Source: Deinococcus gobiensis I-0 (GTDB lineage: Bacteria; Deinococcota; Deinococci; Deinococcales; Deinococcaceae). Taken from it: a stretch of 64,000 bases of DNA. Made by a program: the position numbers and the translations under genes. Location of the stretch: contig NC_017790.1 of the NCBI RefSeq assembly GCF_000252445.1, positions 2,908,501-2,972,500 on the forward strand. Reading direction: 5' to 3'. The notes below the pieces were generated by a model that had not been told where the DNA came from, searched no databases, and saw only the letters and a list, made by a program, of their open reading frames with translations. Below are positions 39,415 through 53,287 of the stretch, in pieces (within the stretch, counting starts at the first letter, position 1; every line of letters begins with the position of its first letter).

Positions 39415-40850
39415 TGCTTCACGACCTGCGCCCCTACCCCGCCATGAAGGACAGCGGCGTCCCCTGGCTGGGGCTAGTGCCTGAGCATTGGGATGTGCGC
39501 CGACTCAAGTACCTGCTCAGGGAGCAGGATGCCCGCTCGGTCAATGGAAACGAGCAGCTTCTACGGGTTTCCCAGTACACCGGAGTAACAGAGCGCCGAC
39601 GTGCTGACGGAGGCGATGAGCCGGACACCAGGGCGGCCTCTCTCGTGGGCTACAAGAAAGTTGCTCCACAGGAACTCGTCGTCAACATCATGCTGGCCTG
39701 GAATGGCAGCATGGGCGTATCACAGTTCGCAGGAATCACCAGCCCCGCTTACTGCGTGTACGACTTTCGGCAAGAGGCAAACCCATGGTACTTCCACCAT
39801 CTGCTGCGTTCTCCAACGTATAAAGCCCGAATCAGAGCAGTCTCGACGGGCGTTGTCGAGAGTCGTTTACGGCTATACACCGATGATTTGTACCGACTGG
39901 AGGCACTTCTCCCCCCGCTCCCCGAACAAGCTGCCATCGTCCGCTTCCTCGATCACGCTGACCGCCGGATTCGCAAGGCCATTGCCGCCAAGCAGCGGCT
40001 GATCCGACTGTTGCAGGAGCAGAAGCAGGTCATCATCCACCAGGCGGTCACGCGGGGCTTAGACCCCAACGTGAAGCTGAAGCCAAGCGGCGTGGAGTGG
40101 TTGGGGGATGTGCCGGAGGGGTGGAGCATTCTCAAGATTGGCTACTTTGCGAAGGTAGGTAATGGTTCCACACCTTCTAGAGGTAACGCCCTATATTGGA
40201 CGGATGGCTCTTATCCTTGGTTAAATAGCAGTATCGTAAATCACGGCAAGGTCACCGTAGCTAATCAGTTTATAACCCATCAGGCTTTACAAGAGTGTCA
40301 CTTACCAATTGTGCCTCCAGGTAGCGTCCTTGTCGCCATCACAGGCCAGGGCAAGACGCGAGGGAAAGCAGCAACACTAGATATTGAGGCAACCATCAAT
40401 CAGCACATCGCATATATCACACCCAGACCTAATTCTGGCGTGACAGCCGAATATCTTCAATCTTTCCTCAGTGCAGCATATGGCGAACTACGACGCCTAA
40501 GTGATGACTCTGGCAGTACGAAGGGGGCATTGACTTGTGATGCTCTAAAGAACTTCAAGATAGCAGTCCCTCCAGTACTTGAGCAGACCCAGTTACTTCA
40601 GCACATTCGTGAGGCGTCTGCGTCGGCTGACTTTGCCATCACCCATGCCCAGCGAGAAATCTCTCTCCTCCGCGAGTACCGCACCCGCCTCATTGCCGAT
40701 GTGGTCACGGGCAAGCTCAACGTGCGGGCGGCAGCGGCGCGGCTGCCGGAGCAGGAGCCGGACGCGATGCCGGAGGAACTGGAAGGCGGGGAGGCTGGAG
40801 ACAGCGAATTGGAAGCCGACGAGCGTGAGGCGGAGTTGGTGGAAGCGTGA
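39414..40850 (+). CDS. hsdS: Type I restriction specificity subunit (HsdS)
   Basis: The 478-residue protein has the two-fold HsdS layout: TRD1 (about 10-175), a conserved helix (LPPLPEQAAIVRFLDHADRR), TRD2 (about 225-400), and a second conserved helix (VPPVLEQTQLLQHIREA). Each half begins SGVPWLG / SGVEWLGDVPEGW. The ATG overlaps the GmrSD stop (TGATG). DNA of TRD2 (about 40,140-40,610) is clearly poorer in G+C than the flanks, so this half was probably exchanged from elsewhere. Its acidic C-terminus overlaps the next gene in GTGA. Confidence 0.9.
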   Translation: MLHDLRPYPAMKDSGVPWLGLVPEHWDVRRLKYLLREQDARSVNGNEQLLRVSQYTGVTERRRADGGDEPDTRAASLVGYKKVAPQELVVNIMLAWNGSMGVSQFAGITSPAYCVYDFRQEANPWYFHHLLRSPTYKARIRAVSTGVVESRLRLYTDDLYRLEALLPPLPEQAAIVRFLDHADRRIRKAIAAKQRLIRLLQEQKQVIIHQAVTRGLDPNVKLKPSGVEWLGDVPEGWSILKIGYFAKVGNGSTPSRGNALYWTDGSYPWLNSSIVNHGKVTVANQFITHQALQECHLPIVPPGSVLVAITGQGKTRGKAATLDIEATINQHIAYITPRPNSGVTAEYLQSFLSAAYGELRRLSDDSGSTKGALTCDALKNFKIAVPPVLEQTQLLQHIREASASADFAITHAQREISLLREYRTRLIADVVTGKLNVRAAAARLPEQEPDAMPEELEGGEAGDSELEADEREAELVEA

Positions 40851-42346
40851 CCGGCCCTCGCTCGGCCGAGTACCTGCGCGGCCTGGTGCGCGAACTGTGC
40901 AAGCTGCCTCGTGAGACCGAGTGGGTGGAGTTCAAGCACAACAAGGCCGAGCCGGAGGACATCGGGGAGTACATCTCGGCCCTGGCGAACGCGGCCGCCC
41001 TGAACGGCAAGGCGCACGGGTACATGGTCTGGGGCGTTCAGGACGGCACGCACGACATTGTGGGCACGAGCTTCGACCCGGCGGAAGCCAAGAAGGGCAA
41101 CCAGGAGCTCGAATCGTGGTTGCTGCAACTTCTGAATCCCAGACTGCACTTTCGCTTCTATCCCGTGGTCATGGAGCAGGGCGAGGCCGTGGTGGTGCTG
41201 GAGATCGCGCCGGCCTTCCGCCATCCCGTGCAGTTTCAGGGAAGGGAGTACATCCGCGTGGGATCGTACAAGAAGCCGCTCAACGGGTTCCCTGACCGCG
41301 AGCGGGCCTTGTGGCGTGCTCTGGAGCGCACACCCTTCGAGGATGGAGTAGCCGCCGAGCGCGTGAGCAGCGACGACGTGTTGCGGATGCTGGATTACCC
41401 CGCGTACTTCCGTCTCCTGGGGGCGAATCTTCCGCCAGGCCGGGACGGCATTCTGGCGGCGCTGGCCGAAGATGACCTGATCAAGCCCTGCGAGGCGGGC
41501 GGGTGGAACATCACGAACCTGGGGGGCATGCTGTTTGCCACGCACCTGCCGGATTTCCCGACGCTGAGCCGCAAGGCGCTCCGGGTCATCAAGTACCAGG
41601 GCACCGGAAAGATGTTCACCGAACGCGAACTCAGTGAGCCCAGGGGCTACGCGGCGAGCTTCGAGGAAACGCTGCGGTTGCTCAACAGTCTGCTTCCGGC
41701 GAACGAGGTCATGGGTCAGGCCCTTCGTCGAGACGTACCGATGTTCCCCGAACTGGCAGTGCGTGAGGTGGTCGCCAACGCCTTGATCCATCAAGACTTC
41801 CTGATCACGGGAAGCGGCCCGACGGTCGAAATCTTCGACAACCGCATCGAGGTGACCAATCCGGGCGAGCCGCTGGTCGACACGCGGCGCTTCGTGGATA
41901 CGCCCCCCAAGTCCAGGAACGAGACGCTGGCGTCCCTGATGCGCCGCTTCAACATCTGCGAGGAGCGCGGCAGCGGCATCGACAAGGTGGTGTTCCAGGT
42001 CGAATTTTTCCAGCTTCCTGCCCCTTTGTTCGAAGTGCCCCCAGGGTTCATGCGGACCGTGCTGTTCGCGCACCGGCCCCTGGCGCAGATGACCAAGGCC
42101 GACCGTGTGCGGGCTTGTTACCTGCACGCCTGCCTGAAGTACGTCTCCAGAGAGCCGATGACGAACGCCACCCTTCGGGAGCGTCTGGGCATCTCCGACA
42201 AGAACGCGGCGGCAGCCTCCCGCATTCTGGGAGAGGCCGTAGACGCTCAGGCCATCGTCATCGAGGACAAGGAAGTGGGAGCCCGTGTCAGGCGATATCT
42301 CCCTTACTGGGCCTCTCCTCAACCGCCAGAGGAAGTGGTTGTTTGA
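40847..42346 (+). CDS. AlbA_2/Schlafen-type ATP-binding protein with wHTH
   Basis: The 499-residue protein has an N-terminal AlbA_2 (Schlafen AAA_4-like) domain, ETEWVEFKHNKAEPEDIGEY (about 23-42). A GHKL-like ATP-binding part holds REVVANALIHQDF, IEVTNPGEP and CEERGSGIDKV. A C-terminal winged helix carries TLRERLGISDKNAAAASRIL. Such proteins often sit in Type I and other defence loci as regulators or nucleic-acid-binding partners. Its GTG overlaps the hsdS stop (GTGA). Repeats just downstream could be its binding sites. Confidence 0.8.
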   Translation: MTGPRSAEYLRGLVRELCKLPRETEWVEFKHNKAEPEDIGEYISALANAAALNGKAHGYMVWGVQDGTHDIVGTSFDPAEAKKGNQELESWLLQLLNPRLHFRFYPVVMEQGEAVVVLEIAPAFRHPVQFQGREYIRVGSYKKPLNGFPDRERALWRALERTPFEDGVAAERVSSDDVLRMLDYPAYFRLLGANLPPGRDGILAALAEDDLIKPCEAGGWNITNLGGMLFATHLPDFPTLSRKALRVIKYQGTGKMFTERELSEPRGYAASFEETLRLLNSLLPANEVMGQALRRDVPMFPELAVREVVANALIHQDFLITGSGPTVEIFDNRIEVTNPGEPLVDTRRFVDTPPKSRNETLASLMRRFNICEERGSGIDKVVFQVEFFQLPAPLFEVPPGFMRTVLFAHRPLAQMTKADRVRACYLHACLKYVSREPMTNATLRERLGISDKNAAAASRILGEAVDAQAIVIEDKEVGARVRRYLPYWASPQPPEEVVV

Positions 42347-42449
42347 TTGGGAACCTCCCAAGGCGTACTCGACCAGAACCCTCAGGCCTACGAAGGCCCT
42401 TCCACACGGCATTCCCGACTCCCCACTTTGTTTGATGGTTGTTTGATGG
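42339..42449 (+). repeat. TTGTTTGAT repeats and hairpins in the gap before the GIY-YIG gene
   Basis: TTGTTTGATGG occurs twice in tandem (42428-42438, 42439-42449), and a near copy lies at 42339-42350 on the end of the previous gene. Between them are hairpins TTGGGA / TCCCAA (42347-42361) and GGCCT / AGGCC (42385-42398). The only long gap (181 bp) of the restriction operon thus looks like a terminator plus operator/promoter. Confidence 0.5.
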
Positions 42450-42527
42450 ACTGTGAGAGCTTTCTGACCTGATGCTCCCAACCCACAACATTTCTTCCAC
42501 CGCGCCTGGGCAAAGTGTGGAACCCTG

Positions 42528-43856
42528 ATGGGCATGACAAAACAGGAGGCAGGAGGGTCCGAACCACTGATGAACTCGGGCGATCAGTTCATCTGGGGTC
42601 TCGGCTTTCCGGAATGGCGGGAAGTGACCGGCCGGCCTTCGGTCGCCGACCTGTTTCCGGTCTCTGCACGCTGTGGTCTCTACGTGCTCGGCTTCGCGAA
42701 CGGCGAGCGGTACGTGGGGCAGGCGGTCGACGTCGTGCGGCGCTACACGGGCCACCGCAAGGTGCATGACGACATCACGCACCTGAGCTTCCGTGAAGTG
42801 CCGAAGGCAGAACTGGACGAGCAGGAGCGGCGCAGCATCCACGCTCTGGAAGCCCAGGGCCTACGCCTGCGCAACGTCGTACACATGAGTGTGGTGCAGG
42901 GGGAACGCGACCTCGACTTGGTGGTCAGCCCACAGGAACAGGAGCATTGGCTGACCGGAGACGTAACCGGCCTCCACGACGCCGAACAGGGCATTCGGGA
43001 TGACGCGCTCCAGGCCAGGTATCACCGCCGGTTCGAGCGGTTCATGAGACAACCCCGGGCACAGGACGCCCTGTTCGTGCTCGGTCTGTATCTCCAGTCC
43101 GTGATTCCCTTCCCCCGGCGGACCGAGCTGACCTTCTGGGCCGCGACCTGCCTGCCGGACACGGGCGCGCCGGAAGGCAGCGTCTTGCTGTGCCGCGTGA
43201 GCCTGAACATGCAGGAGGTCTTCAGCCTCTATGGGCACACCGGGGACGACGAGAACGAGCTATGGGCAGAGTTCCACCTGGCCCGCAGTCCGTTTCAGGA
43301 AGCGTTCGGAGACGACTGGCAGGCGCAACTGCAGGCACGCGGTTGGAACATCGATGAGCACCAGTACAACCCAGGCGGTCAGGATCAGTTCCGCCTGACC
43401 GCGTATGGATTAGAGGACCTCGAAACGTTGCTGCTGGACAGCGGATACTCAGGCGCGATGGCCCTGATCAACTTGCGACTGATGCGTTTGGGGGCGACCT
43501 TTTACAGCAAGTACCACTGCCTCGACCTCGTGGACGCGGCCCTGAAGACTTTGGAGGATCGGCGAGGCGAACTGCCGACAATGGAGCGGAGTATGAATGA
43601 CGCGGGCATACCGGGACTGCTGCACATCGGAAATCAGGTGGCTCCGGCGGGCTTCGAGCCGTCGAGCTGGACGGTCACGGCCTCGCTGGAACCCGAAGTG
43701 GTCGCCCACCTGACTGACCCGGCGCAGGAGTACCCTGTGCGCTTCGAGTCGGCCCGTACTGGGGGCGGGAGTATCACCACCTTCGCCCGGTTCCTTACGG
43801 ATGACCCGCAGCCGCAGTACCACCTATACCTCAAGTCCCTCCTGGACGAGGATTGA
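42528..43856 (+). CDS. GIY-YIG nuclease-domain protein
   Basis: The 442-residue protein has a GIY-YIG domain at about 48-105 (CGLYVLGFANGERYVGQAVD, then VVRRYTGHRK) with Tyr, Arg and His positions in place. The large remainder is of unknown fold. The ATG 42570, preceded by AGGAGGG, is an alternative start. The gene is followed by hsdR after 13 nt, so it belongs to the restriction operon. It may be an extra nuclease or a sensing subunit. Confidence 0.7.
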   Translation: MGMTKQEAGGSEPLMNSGDQFIWGLGFPEWREVTGRPSVADLFPVSARCGLYVLGFANGERYVGQAVDVVRRYTGHRKVHDDITHLSFREVPKAELDEQERRSIHALEAQGLRLRNVVHMSVVQGERDLDLVVSPQEQEHWLTGDVTGLHDAEQGIRDDALQARYHRRFERFMRQPRAQDALFVLGLYLQSVIPFPRRTELTFWAATCLPDTGAPEGSVLLCRVSLNMQEVFSLYGHTGDDENELWAEFHLARSPFQEAFGDDWQAQLQARGWNIDEHQYNPGGQDQFRLTAYGLEDLETLLLDSGYSGAMALINLRLMRLGATFYSKYHCLDLVDAALKTLEDRRGELPTMERSMNDAGIPGLLHIGNQVAPAGFEPSSWTVTASLEPEVVAHLTDPAQEYPVRFESARTGGGSITTFARFLTDDPQPQYHLYLKSLLDED

Positions 43857-43869
43857 GAGAAGGAAACCC

Positions 43870-46830
43870 ATGCCCACCGACACGTCCGAAAAGGCCCTGG
43901 AAACCATCCTCGTCGACGCCCTGACCACGCGGGGATGGGTGCCAGGTGATCCGCACGATTACGAGCGCGAGTACGCAGTGGACTTGGCGCAGCTCACGGC
44001 TTTCCTGGAAGCGACGCAGCCGAAGCTGGTCGAGGCGCTGGATCTGCGCGCGGCGTCCCCGACGCGCCACAAGTTTCTCTCGCGCCTTCAAGGCGAGATC
44101 ACGAAACGCGGTGTGGTGCACGTGCTGCGGCATGGAGTGGCTCATGGCGCGCACCACGTTGACCTGTTCTACGGCACGCCCACGCCCGGCAACGCCAAGG
44201 CGGCGGCGCTGCACACCCTGAACCACTTCAGCGTCACCCGTCAACTGCGGTACAGCCGCAGCGAGACGGCCTTGGCCCTGGATGTGGGGCTGTTCGTCAA
44301 CGGTCTGCCGGTCGCTACGATGGAGCTGAAAAACAGCCTGACGAAACAGACGGTCGCCGACGCCGTGGAGCAGTACCGACGTGACCGCGATCCTCGCGAA
44401 CTGCTGTTCGCCATGGGCCGCTGCGTGGCGCATTTCGCGGTAGACGACGCCGAGGTGCGTTTTTGCACGGAGCTGAAGGGCAAGGCCTCCTGGTTCCTGC
44501 CCTTCGATCGAGGCTGGCAAGAGGGGGCAGGCAATCCCCCGAATCCGAACGGTCTTAAGACTGCGTACTTCTGGGAAGAGATTCTGACCCCGGCCAGCCT
44601 CACGGACATTCTCGAGAATTACGCGCAGGTCGTCGAAGAAGAGCACCCGAAAACCAAGAAGAAGAAGCGCCGTCAGATCTTTCCCCGTTACCACCAGTTG
44701 GACGTGGTGCGCAAGCTGCTTGTGGACGCGCGGGAGCGGGGCGCAGGTCAGCGCTATCTCATCCAGCACTCGGCCGGCAGCGGAAAATCAAATTCCATCG
44801 CATGGTTGGCGCACCAGTTGGTCGGGCTGGAACAGGCGGGGCAGGCCGTCTTCGATTCGGTGGTGGTGGTGACGGACCGCCGCATTCTGGACAAACAGAT
44901 TCGGGACACCATCCGGCAATTCGCGCAAGTCGGGGCGACGGTGGGGCACGCCACGCATTCCGGCGAACTGCGGCAGTTTCTGGAAAGCGGAAAGAAGATC
45001 ATCATCACCACCGTGCAGAAATTTCCGTTCATCCTCGATGAGATTGAGGGGATGGGCAAGGGCCGGACATTCGCGATTCTGATCGATGAGGCACATTCCA
45101 GTCAGAGTGGTCGCAGCGCCGCCGCGATGAACGAAGCGCTGGCCGGCAGCGATGACGCGAACGATCAGGAGCTAGAGCCTGAGGACTTGATCAACAGCGT
45201 TCTGGAGTGCCGTATGAAAGCCCGCAAGATGCTCGGAAACGCCTCTTATTTCGCGTTCACGGCCACGCCGAAAAACAAAACCCTGGAAACCTTCGGGCGG
45301 GCTGCCCCGGCGGGTGAGAAGGTGCCCCACCTACCGTTCCACCTCTACAGCATGAAGCAGGCCATTCAGGAAGGCTTCATCCAAGACGTGCTCCGGGCCT
45401 ATACGCCCGTCGAGAGTTACTACCGTCTGGTCAAGACCGTGGACGCAGACCCGGAGTTCGATACGAAGAAGGCCCAGAAGAAGCTGCGGGCATACGTAGA
45501 AGGTCATGAGCACGCCATCCGTCTCAAGGCGGAAATCATGGTCGACCATTTCCACGAGCAGGTGCTGGCAATCCAGAAGGTAGGCGGTCAGGCCCGGGCC
45601 ATGATCGTCACTGGCAGCGTCGCCCGGGCACTCGACTATTTTCATGCCGTCAAGGCTTATCTGGAGCAGCGCAAGAGCCCCTATAAGGCCATCGTGGCGT
45701 TCTCCGGAGAACCCGAGTACAAGGGAATCAAAGTCACCGAGGCCAGCCTCAACGGGTTCGCCTCGAACGACATCCCCGACAAGATCCAGGAAGAGCCCTA
45801 CCGCTTCCTGATCTGCGCGGACAAGTTCCAGACCGGGTACGACGAGCCTCTGCTGCACACCATGTACGTGGACAAGCCCCTCTCGGGAATTAAAGCGGTG
45901 CAGACCCTGTCCCGCTTGAACCGGGCGCATCCGCAAAAGCACGACGTCTTCGTTTTGGACTTTCAGAACAGCACAGAGGTGATCCGACAGTCTTTCGATG
46001 CGTACTACCGCGCGACCCTGCTGAGCGACGAGACCGACCCCAACAGACTTCATGACCTCAAAAGCGATCTGGACAGTGCACAGGTGTACTCGCCGGGTCA
46101 GGTCGAGAACCTGGTCGAGCTGTATCTGGCCGGTGCCGACCGCGACCGTCTGGACCCCATCCTGGACGTCTGCGTGGCCACATACAACGACCTCGACGAG
46201 GACGCGCAGGTGGCCTTCAAAGGCGGCGCCAAGACATTCGTGCGGACGTACAGTTTCCTGGCGGCCCTGGTCCCGTATACGACCGCCGCGTGGGAACAGC
46301 TGTCCATCTTCCTGACCTTCCTGATCCCCAAGCTGCCCGCACCCAAAGAGGAGGACTTGGCGCAGGGCATCCTCGACAGTATCGACATGGAGAGCTACCG
46401 CGTGGAGAAGCAGACCGTCACGAAGATTCAGCTTACAGATGCGGACGCCGAGCTCGATCCTGTGCCCGTCATGGCGGGTGGGGCGACTCCGGATCCGGAA
46501 CTGGAACGGCTCTCGAACATCGTGAAGATTTTCAACGACCAGTTCGGCAACATCGCGTGGACCGACGCTGACCGCCTGCACAAACTCATCACCGAGGAGA
46601 TTCCCGACCTAGTGGCCCGTGACGCGGCGTATCAGAATGCTCTGAAGAACTCCGACCGGCAGAACGCCCGGATTGAGCACGACCGCGCCCTGATGCGGGT
46701 CCTGATCGGGCTGATGCGGGATAACACCGAGCTGTTCAAGCAGTACTCCGACAACGGCAGTTTCCAGCGTTGGATGCAGGACACCGTCTTCGACCTGACA
46801 TACCGCGAGGGCCAGCAGCCGGGCCGCTGA
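43870..46830 (+). CDS. hsdR: Type I restriction endonuclease subunit (HsdR)
   Basis: The 986-residue protein has an N-terminal PD-(D/E)xK nuclease (Asp 138, Glu 152, Lys 154 in LDVGLFVNGLPVATMELKN). A superfamily-2 translocase follows with Walker A AGSGKS (about 302-307), DEAH (406-409), TATP and QTLSRLNRAH. A helical C-terminal region is for binding the methylase. The ATG at 43870 (GAAGGA ribosome-binding site) is chosen over the longer frame because it avoids the previous gene. All motifs are intact, so the nuclease is likely active. Confidence 0.93.
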   Translation: MPTDTSEKALETILVDALTTRGWVPGDPHDYEREYAVDLAQLTAFLEATQPKLVEALDLRAASPTRHKFLSRLQGEITKRGVVHVLRHGVAHGAHHVDLFYGTPTPGNAKAAALHTLNHFSVTRQLRYSRSETALALDVGLFVNGLPVATMELKNSLTKQTVADAVEQYRRDRDPRELLFAMGRCVAHFAVDDAEVRFCTELKGKASWFLPFDRGWQEGAGNPPNPNGLKTAYFWEEILTPASLTDILENYAQVVEEEHPKTKKKKRRQIFPRYHQLDVVRKLLVDARERGAGQRYLIQHSAGSGKSNSIAWLAHQLVGLEQAGQAVFDSVVVVTDRRILDKQIRDTIRQFAQVGATVGHATHSGELRQFLESGKKIIITTVQKFPFILDEIEGMGKGRTFAILIDEAHSSQSGRSAAAMNEALAGSDDANDQELEPEDLINSVLECRMKARKMLGNASYFAFTATPKNKTLETFGRAAPAGEKVPHLPFHLYSMKQAIQEGFIQDVLRAYTPVESYYRLVKTVDADPEFDTKKAQKKLRAYVEGHEHAIRLKAEIMVDHFHEQVLAIQKVGGQARAMIVTGSVARALDYFHAVKAYLEQRKSPYKAIVAFSGEPEYKGIKVTEASLNGFASNDIPDKIQEEPYRFLICADKFQTGYDEPLLHTMYVDKPLSGIKAVQTLSRLNRAHPQKHDVFVLDFQNSTEVIRQSFDAYYRATLLSDETDPNRLHDLKSDLDSAQVYSPGQVENLVELYLAGADRDRLDPILDVCVATYNDLDEDAQVAFKGGAKTFVRTYSFLAALVPYTTAAWEQLSIFLTFLIPKLPAPKEEDLAQGILDSIDMESYRVEKQTVTKIQLTDADAELDPVPVMAGGATPDPELERLSNIVKIFNDQFGNIAWTDADRLHKLITEEIPDLVARDAAYQNALKNSDRQNARIEHDRALMRVLIGLMRDNTELFKQYSDNGSFQRWMQDTVFDLTYREGQQPGR

Positions 46831-47195
46831 CCTTCAGGAGGGGTTACCGCGTCATGCGGGAACCGAGGTCCGCGAGCACACGCCCGAGGGCACGGGACGC
46901 TTCCGAACTCACCGTCTACGGTAAGTTCCCTGTTCGGAGGGAAGCCCGGATCATCAGCGGTGATCCCCTATTAGGGGAGGTCACCCTGCCTGCAAGAAGT
47001 TTTCGGAGGCCTGAACCTCTCCCCTATGCGCGCTGCCGGCCTCTCTCGAAACCCGCTTTCGTGCCACAGTTGTGCCACAGTTTATCTGGAAATCGCCAGA
47101 AAAAAGGGGAGGTCTTTGGAAAGGTCGTAGGCGAAAGTGGCGTCCAGAAGGCCTTTTAGGAAGAATCCGGAGCGCCTCGGAATACCTTCAAAAGT
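46831..47195. other. Right end of island, non-coding, palindrome and arm sites
   Basis: No gene is evident in 365 bp. TCCCCTA-T-TAGGGGA (46964-46978), flanked by GGTGA and TCACC (46959-46985), is a nearly perfect palindrome and could be a terminator or a protein-binding site. The integrase arm-type repeats are at 47062-47082. Confidence 0.5.
47062..47082 (+). repeat. Two TGCCACAGTT repeats, probable integrase arm sites (right)
   Basis: TGCCACAGTT lies at 47062-47071 and 47073-47082, spaced 11 bp. It is the same 10-mer and same orientation as at the left end (12413-12450). The repeats end 113 bp before attR. Confidence 0.7.
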
Positions 47196-47247
<52 letters not shown>

Positions 47248-47270
47248 GCCCTCCGCCCGGTGCGGAGGGC
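47248..47270 (+). terminator. Original tRNA-Thr terminator, stranded at attR
   Basis: A 9-bp stem GCCCTCCGC / GCGGAGGGC (47248-47256, 47262-47270), a 5-nt loop and the tail TTCGTCTT. It follows the displaced tRNA 3' end. Confidence 0.7.
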
Positions 47271-47609
47271 TTCGTCTTGCCGCGGCTTCGTCCGTGCGGA
47301 ACACTCAGCTCCGGCGCTTCAGCTGCGGCATGTCCGCCGCGGGTCTCGTGCCCCTGACCCGAAGGCCACCAGCCGGGTCCAGGGCTGTCCTGACCCGTAC
47401 CCTCTACAGGCCCGCCAGACTCCACGCCTGCCTGACCGGGCCAGCCCCGGAGTGGGGGTATGGACCGCCCCGATTGACACCCCAGGGGACGCGTGCCAGC
47501 ATGGAGGGCACCTAAAATTTGAAGTTCGTCCAAGAACATGCGCCGAACGCCGTCCTGGCCGCGCGACAGTCGCGCCGCGGCGGCCCCAGCCGATCCCGGA
47601 GGCACCCCC
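47271..47609. other. Intergenic region before livJ, candidate promoter elements
   Basis: No gene is supported in these 339 bp. TTGACA (47474-47479) and TAAAAT (47513-47518) are present but are 33 bp apart, so they do not form one promoter. The TAAAAT is the better -10 candidate for livJ, giving a leader of about 85 nt. Confidence 0.35.
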
Positions 47610-48746
<1,137 letters not shown>

Positions 48747-48826
48747 ATTCCGCCCTCCCGCGCGCCCCCTTCCTCGGATCCGGGCGCGCGGGTTTCGCCT
48801 ATCTCTGCCCCGAAGGACGACCCACC

Positions 48827-52220
<3,394 letters not shown>

Positions 52221-52254
52221 AGGCACAGAGAACCGGCAGCGACCCGGGTCCTGA

Positions 52255-52283
52255 CCCCTCTCCCTTCTGAAGGAGAGGGGTTT
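52255..52283 (+). terminator. Terminator of the liv operon
   Basis: Stem CCCCTCTCC / GGAGAGGGG (52255-52263, 52272-52280) with an 8-nt loop and TTT, 35 nt past livF. Confidence 0.7.
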
Positions 52284-52311
52284 GCCGTCCAGCCCGCCGA
52301 TAGGCGATCCG

Positions 52312-52345
52312 GCCCTCGACCGCCCGGGTCAGGCCGGTCGAGGGC
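52312..52345. repeat. Long 11-bp inverted repeat between livF and the DUF429 gene
   Basis: GCCCTCGACCG (52312-52322) and CGGTCGAGGGC (52335-52345) match over 11 bp with a 12-nt loop. There is no T tract on either strand. It could be a terminator for the minus-strand gene or an intergenic repeat element. Confidence 0.45.
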
Positions 52346-52445
52346 GGCTCCGGAGCGGCGTCCCCACCCGACGCCCGGAGTGCCCCTCTCCTCTGCGCCG
52401 AGAGGCCCGCAGGGACCGGTACGGCGCAACGCTCCGCCCACCGGA

Positions 52446-53201
52446 TCAGCCCTCTCTCCACCGTTCCGGCAGCGTCGGGGTCAGGATGTAGCCCTCCTCC
52501 AGCGACCCGAAGACCTCCGTGCGCGCCGCGCCCCAGGTCCACGCATAGAGCGCCACGTACGCGCAGACCACCGCGTCCACCTGATCTTCCAGGTTCTTCA
52601 GCCCACGCCCGCGCAGGCCGTCCAGCGTGGGCGGCATCAGGCCGGCCACCCCCCGCAGCGGCGGCCGGGCGGCCTCCAGCGCCAGCAGGTGCGAGCGCAG
52701 CGCGGCCCAGCCGGCCTCCAGCGCGGGGCGGCCCTGGCTCTTGTTCTTGTATTTCAGCGTGCGCCCCAGCCCGAACAGCGACACCATCGCCGGGTGCGGG
52801 TAGACCTCCAGCACGCGCCGGACCTGCGCGCCCACCTCCAGGTGCGGGTCGTGGACGAAGCCGAGCGCCGCCAGCCCCTCCACCAGCCGCTCGCCCCGGA
52901 TGGTGCCGTCCGCCTCTTCGAGGTGCCGGCGATTGGCCGGGTGCGCCCCCGCCTGGAAGCGGGCGAACACGCGCCCCAGCTCGGCCTCGGCAGGGCGGCG
53001 GCCCGTCAGGTTGGGCACGGTCAGCGGCGCGTCCACCCCGATGATCGCCGCCCCCTGGCCCGCCTGCGCCGCGACGTAGGCGAGCACGTCCTCGTCGCCT
53101 CCCAGCAGGGCCGTGTCCAGCACCTCGCCGCGCTCGTCCAGCACCGCCGCGCCGGTCGGGTTGTGCGCCGCCCAGGCCAGATCCAGACCGATGAACCTCA
53201 T
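52446..53201 (-). CDS. DUF429 (RNase H-like fold) protein
   Basis: The 251-residue protein begins MRFIGLDLAWAAHNPTGAAV, has IIGVDAPLTVPN, a P-N-R-R-H stretch (ANRRHLEE), VLEVYPHPAM and a late DQVDAVVCAYVALYAW. These are the conserved acidic and His positions of DUF429 proteins (predicted RNase H-like nucleases). It is monocistronic, with a -10 box TATGCT 8 nt before the ATG, so the mRNA is probably leaderless. Confidence 0.75.
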   Translation of the reverse strand: MRFIGLDLAWAAHNPTGAAVLDERGEVLDTALLGGDEDVLAYVAAQAGQGAAIIGVDAPLTVPNLTGRRPAEAELGRVFARFQAGAHPANRRHLEEADGTIRGERLVEGLAALGFVHDPHLEVGAQVRRVLEVYPHPAMVSLFGLGRTLKYKNKSQGRPALEAGWAALRSHLLALEAARPPLRGVAGLMPPTLDGLRGRGLKNLEDQVDAVVCAYVALYAWTWGAARTEVFGSLEEGYILTPTLPERWREG

Positions 53202-53209
53202 GTGCGCGC

Positions 53210-53215
53210 AGCATA
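53210..53215 (-). promoter_or_regulatory. Candidate -10 TATGCT of the DUF429 gene (leaderless)
   Basis: TATGCT on the minus strand, 8 nt before the ATG at 53201. Confidence 0.5.
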
Positions 53216-53274
53216 GCCCCGCGTCCCCTTCGCCTTCCGCCTTTGGATGGACGACCGGCCTCCCCTGAGCCTCT

Positions 53275-53280
53275 TACGCT
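53275..53280 (+). promoter_or_regulatory. Candidate -10 TACGCT of the small membrane protein gene (leaderless)
   Basis: TACGCT, 7 nt before the ATG at 53288, with no ribosome-binding site between. Confidence 0.5.
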
Positions 53281-53287
53281 CCTGAGT

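Noticed and set aside
47474..47518. TTGACA and TAAAAT as one promoter of livJ
   Set aside because: They are 33 bp apart, far from the 16-18 bp needed.
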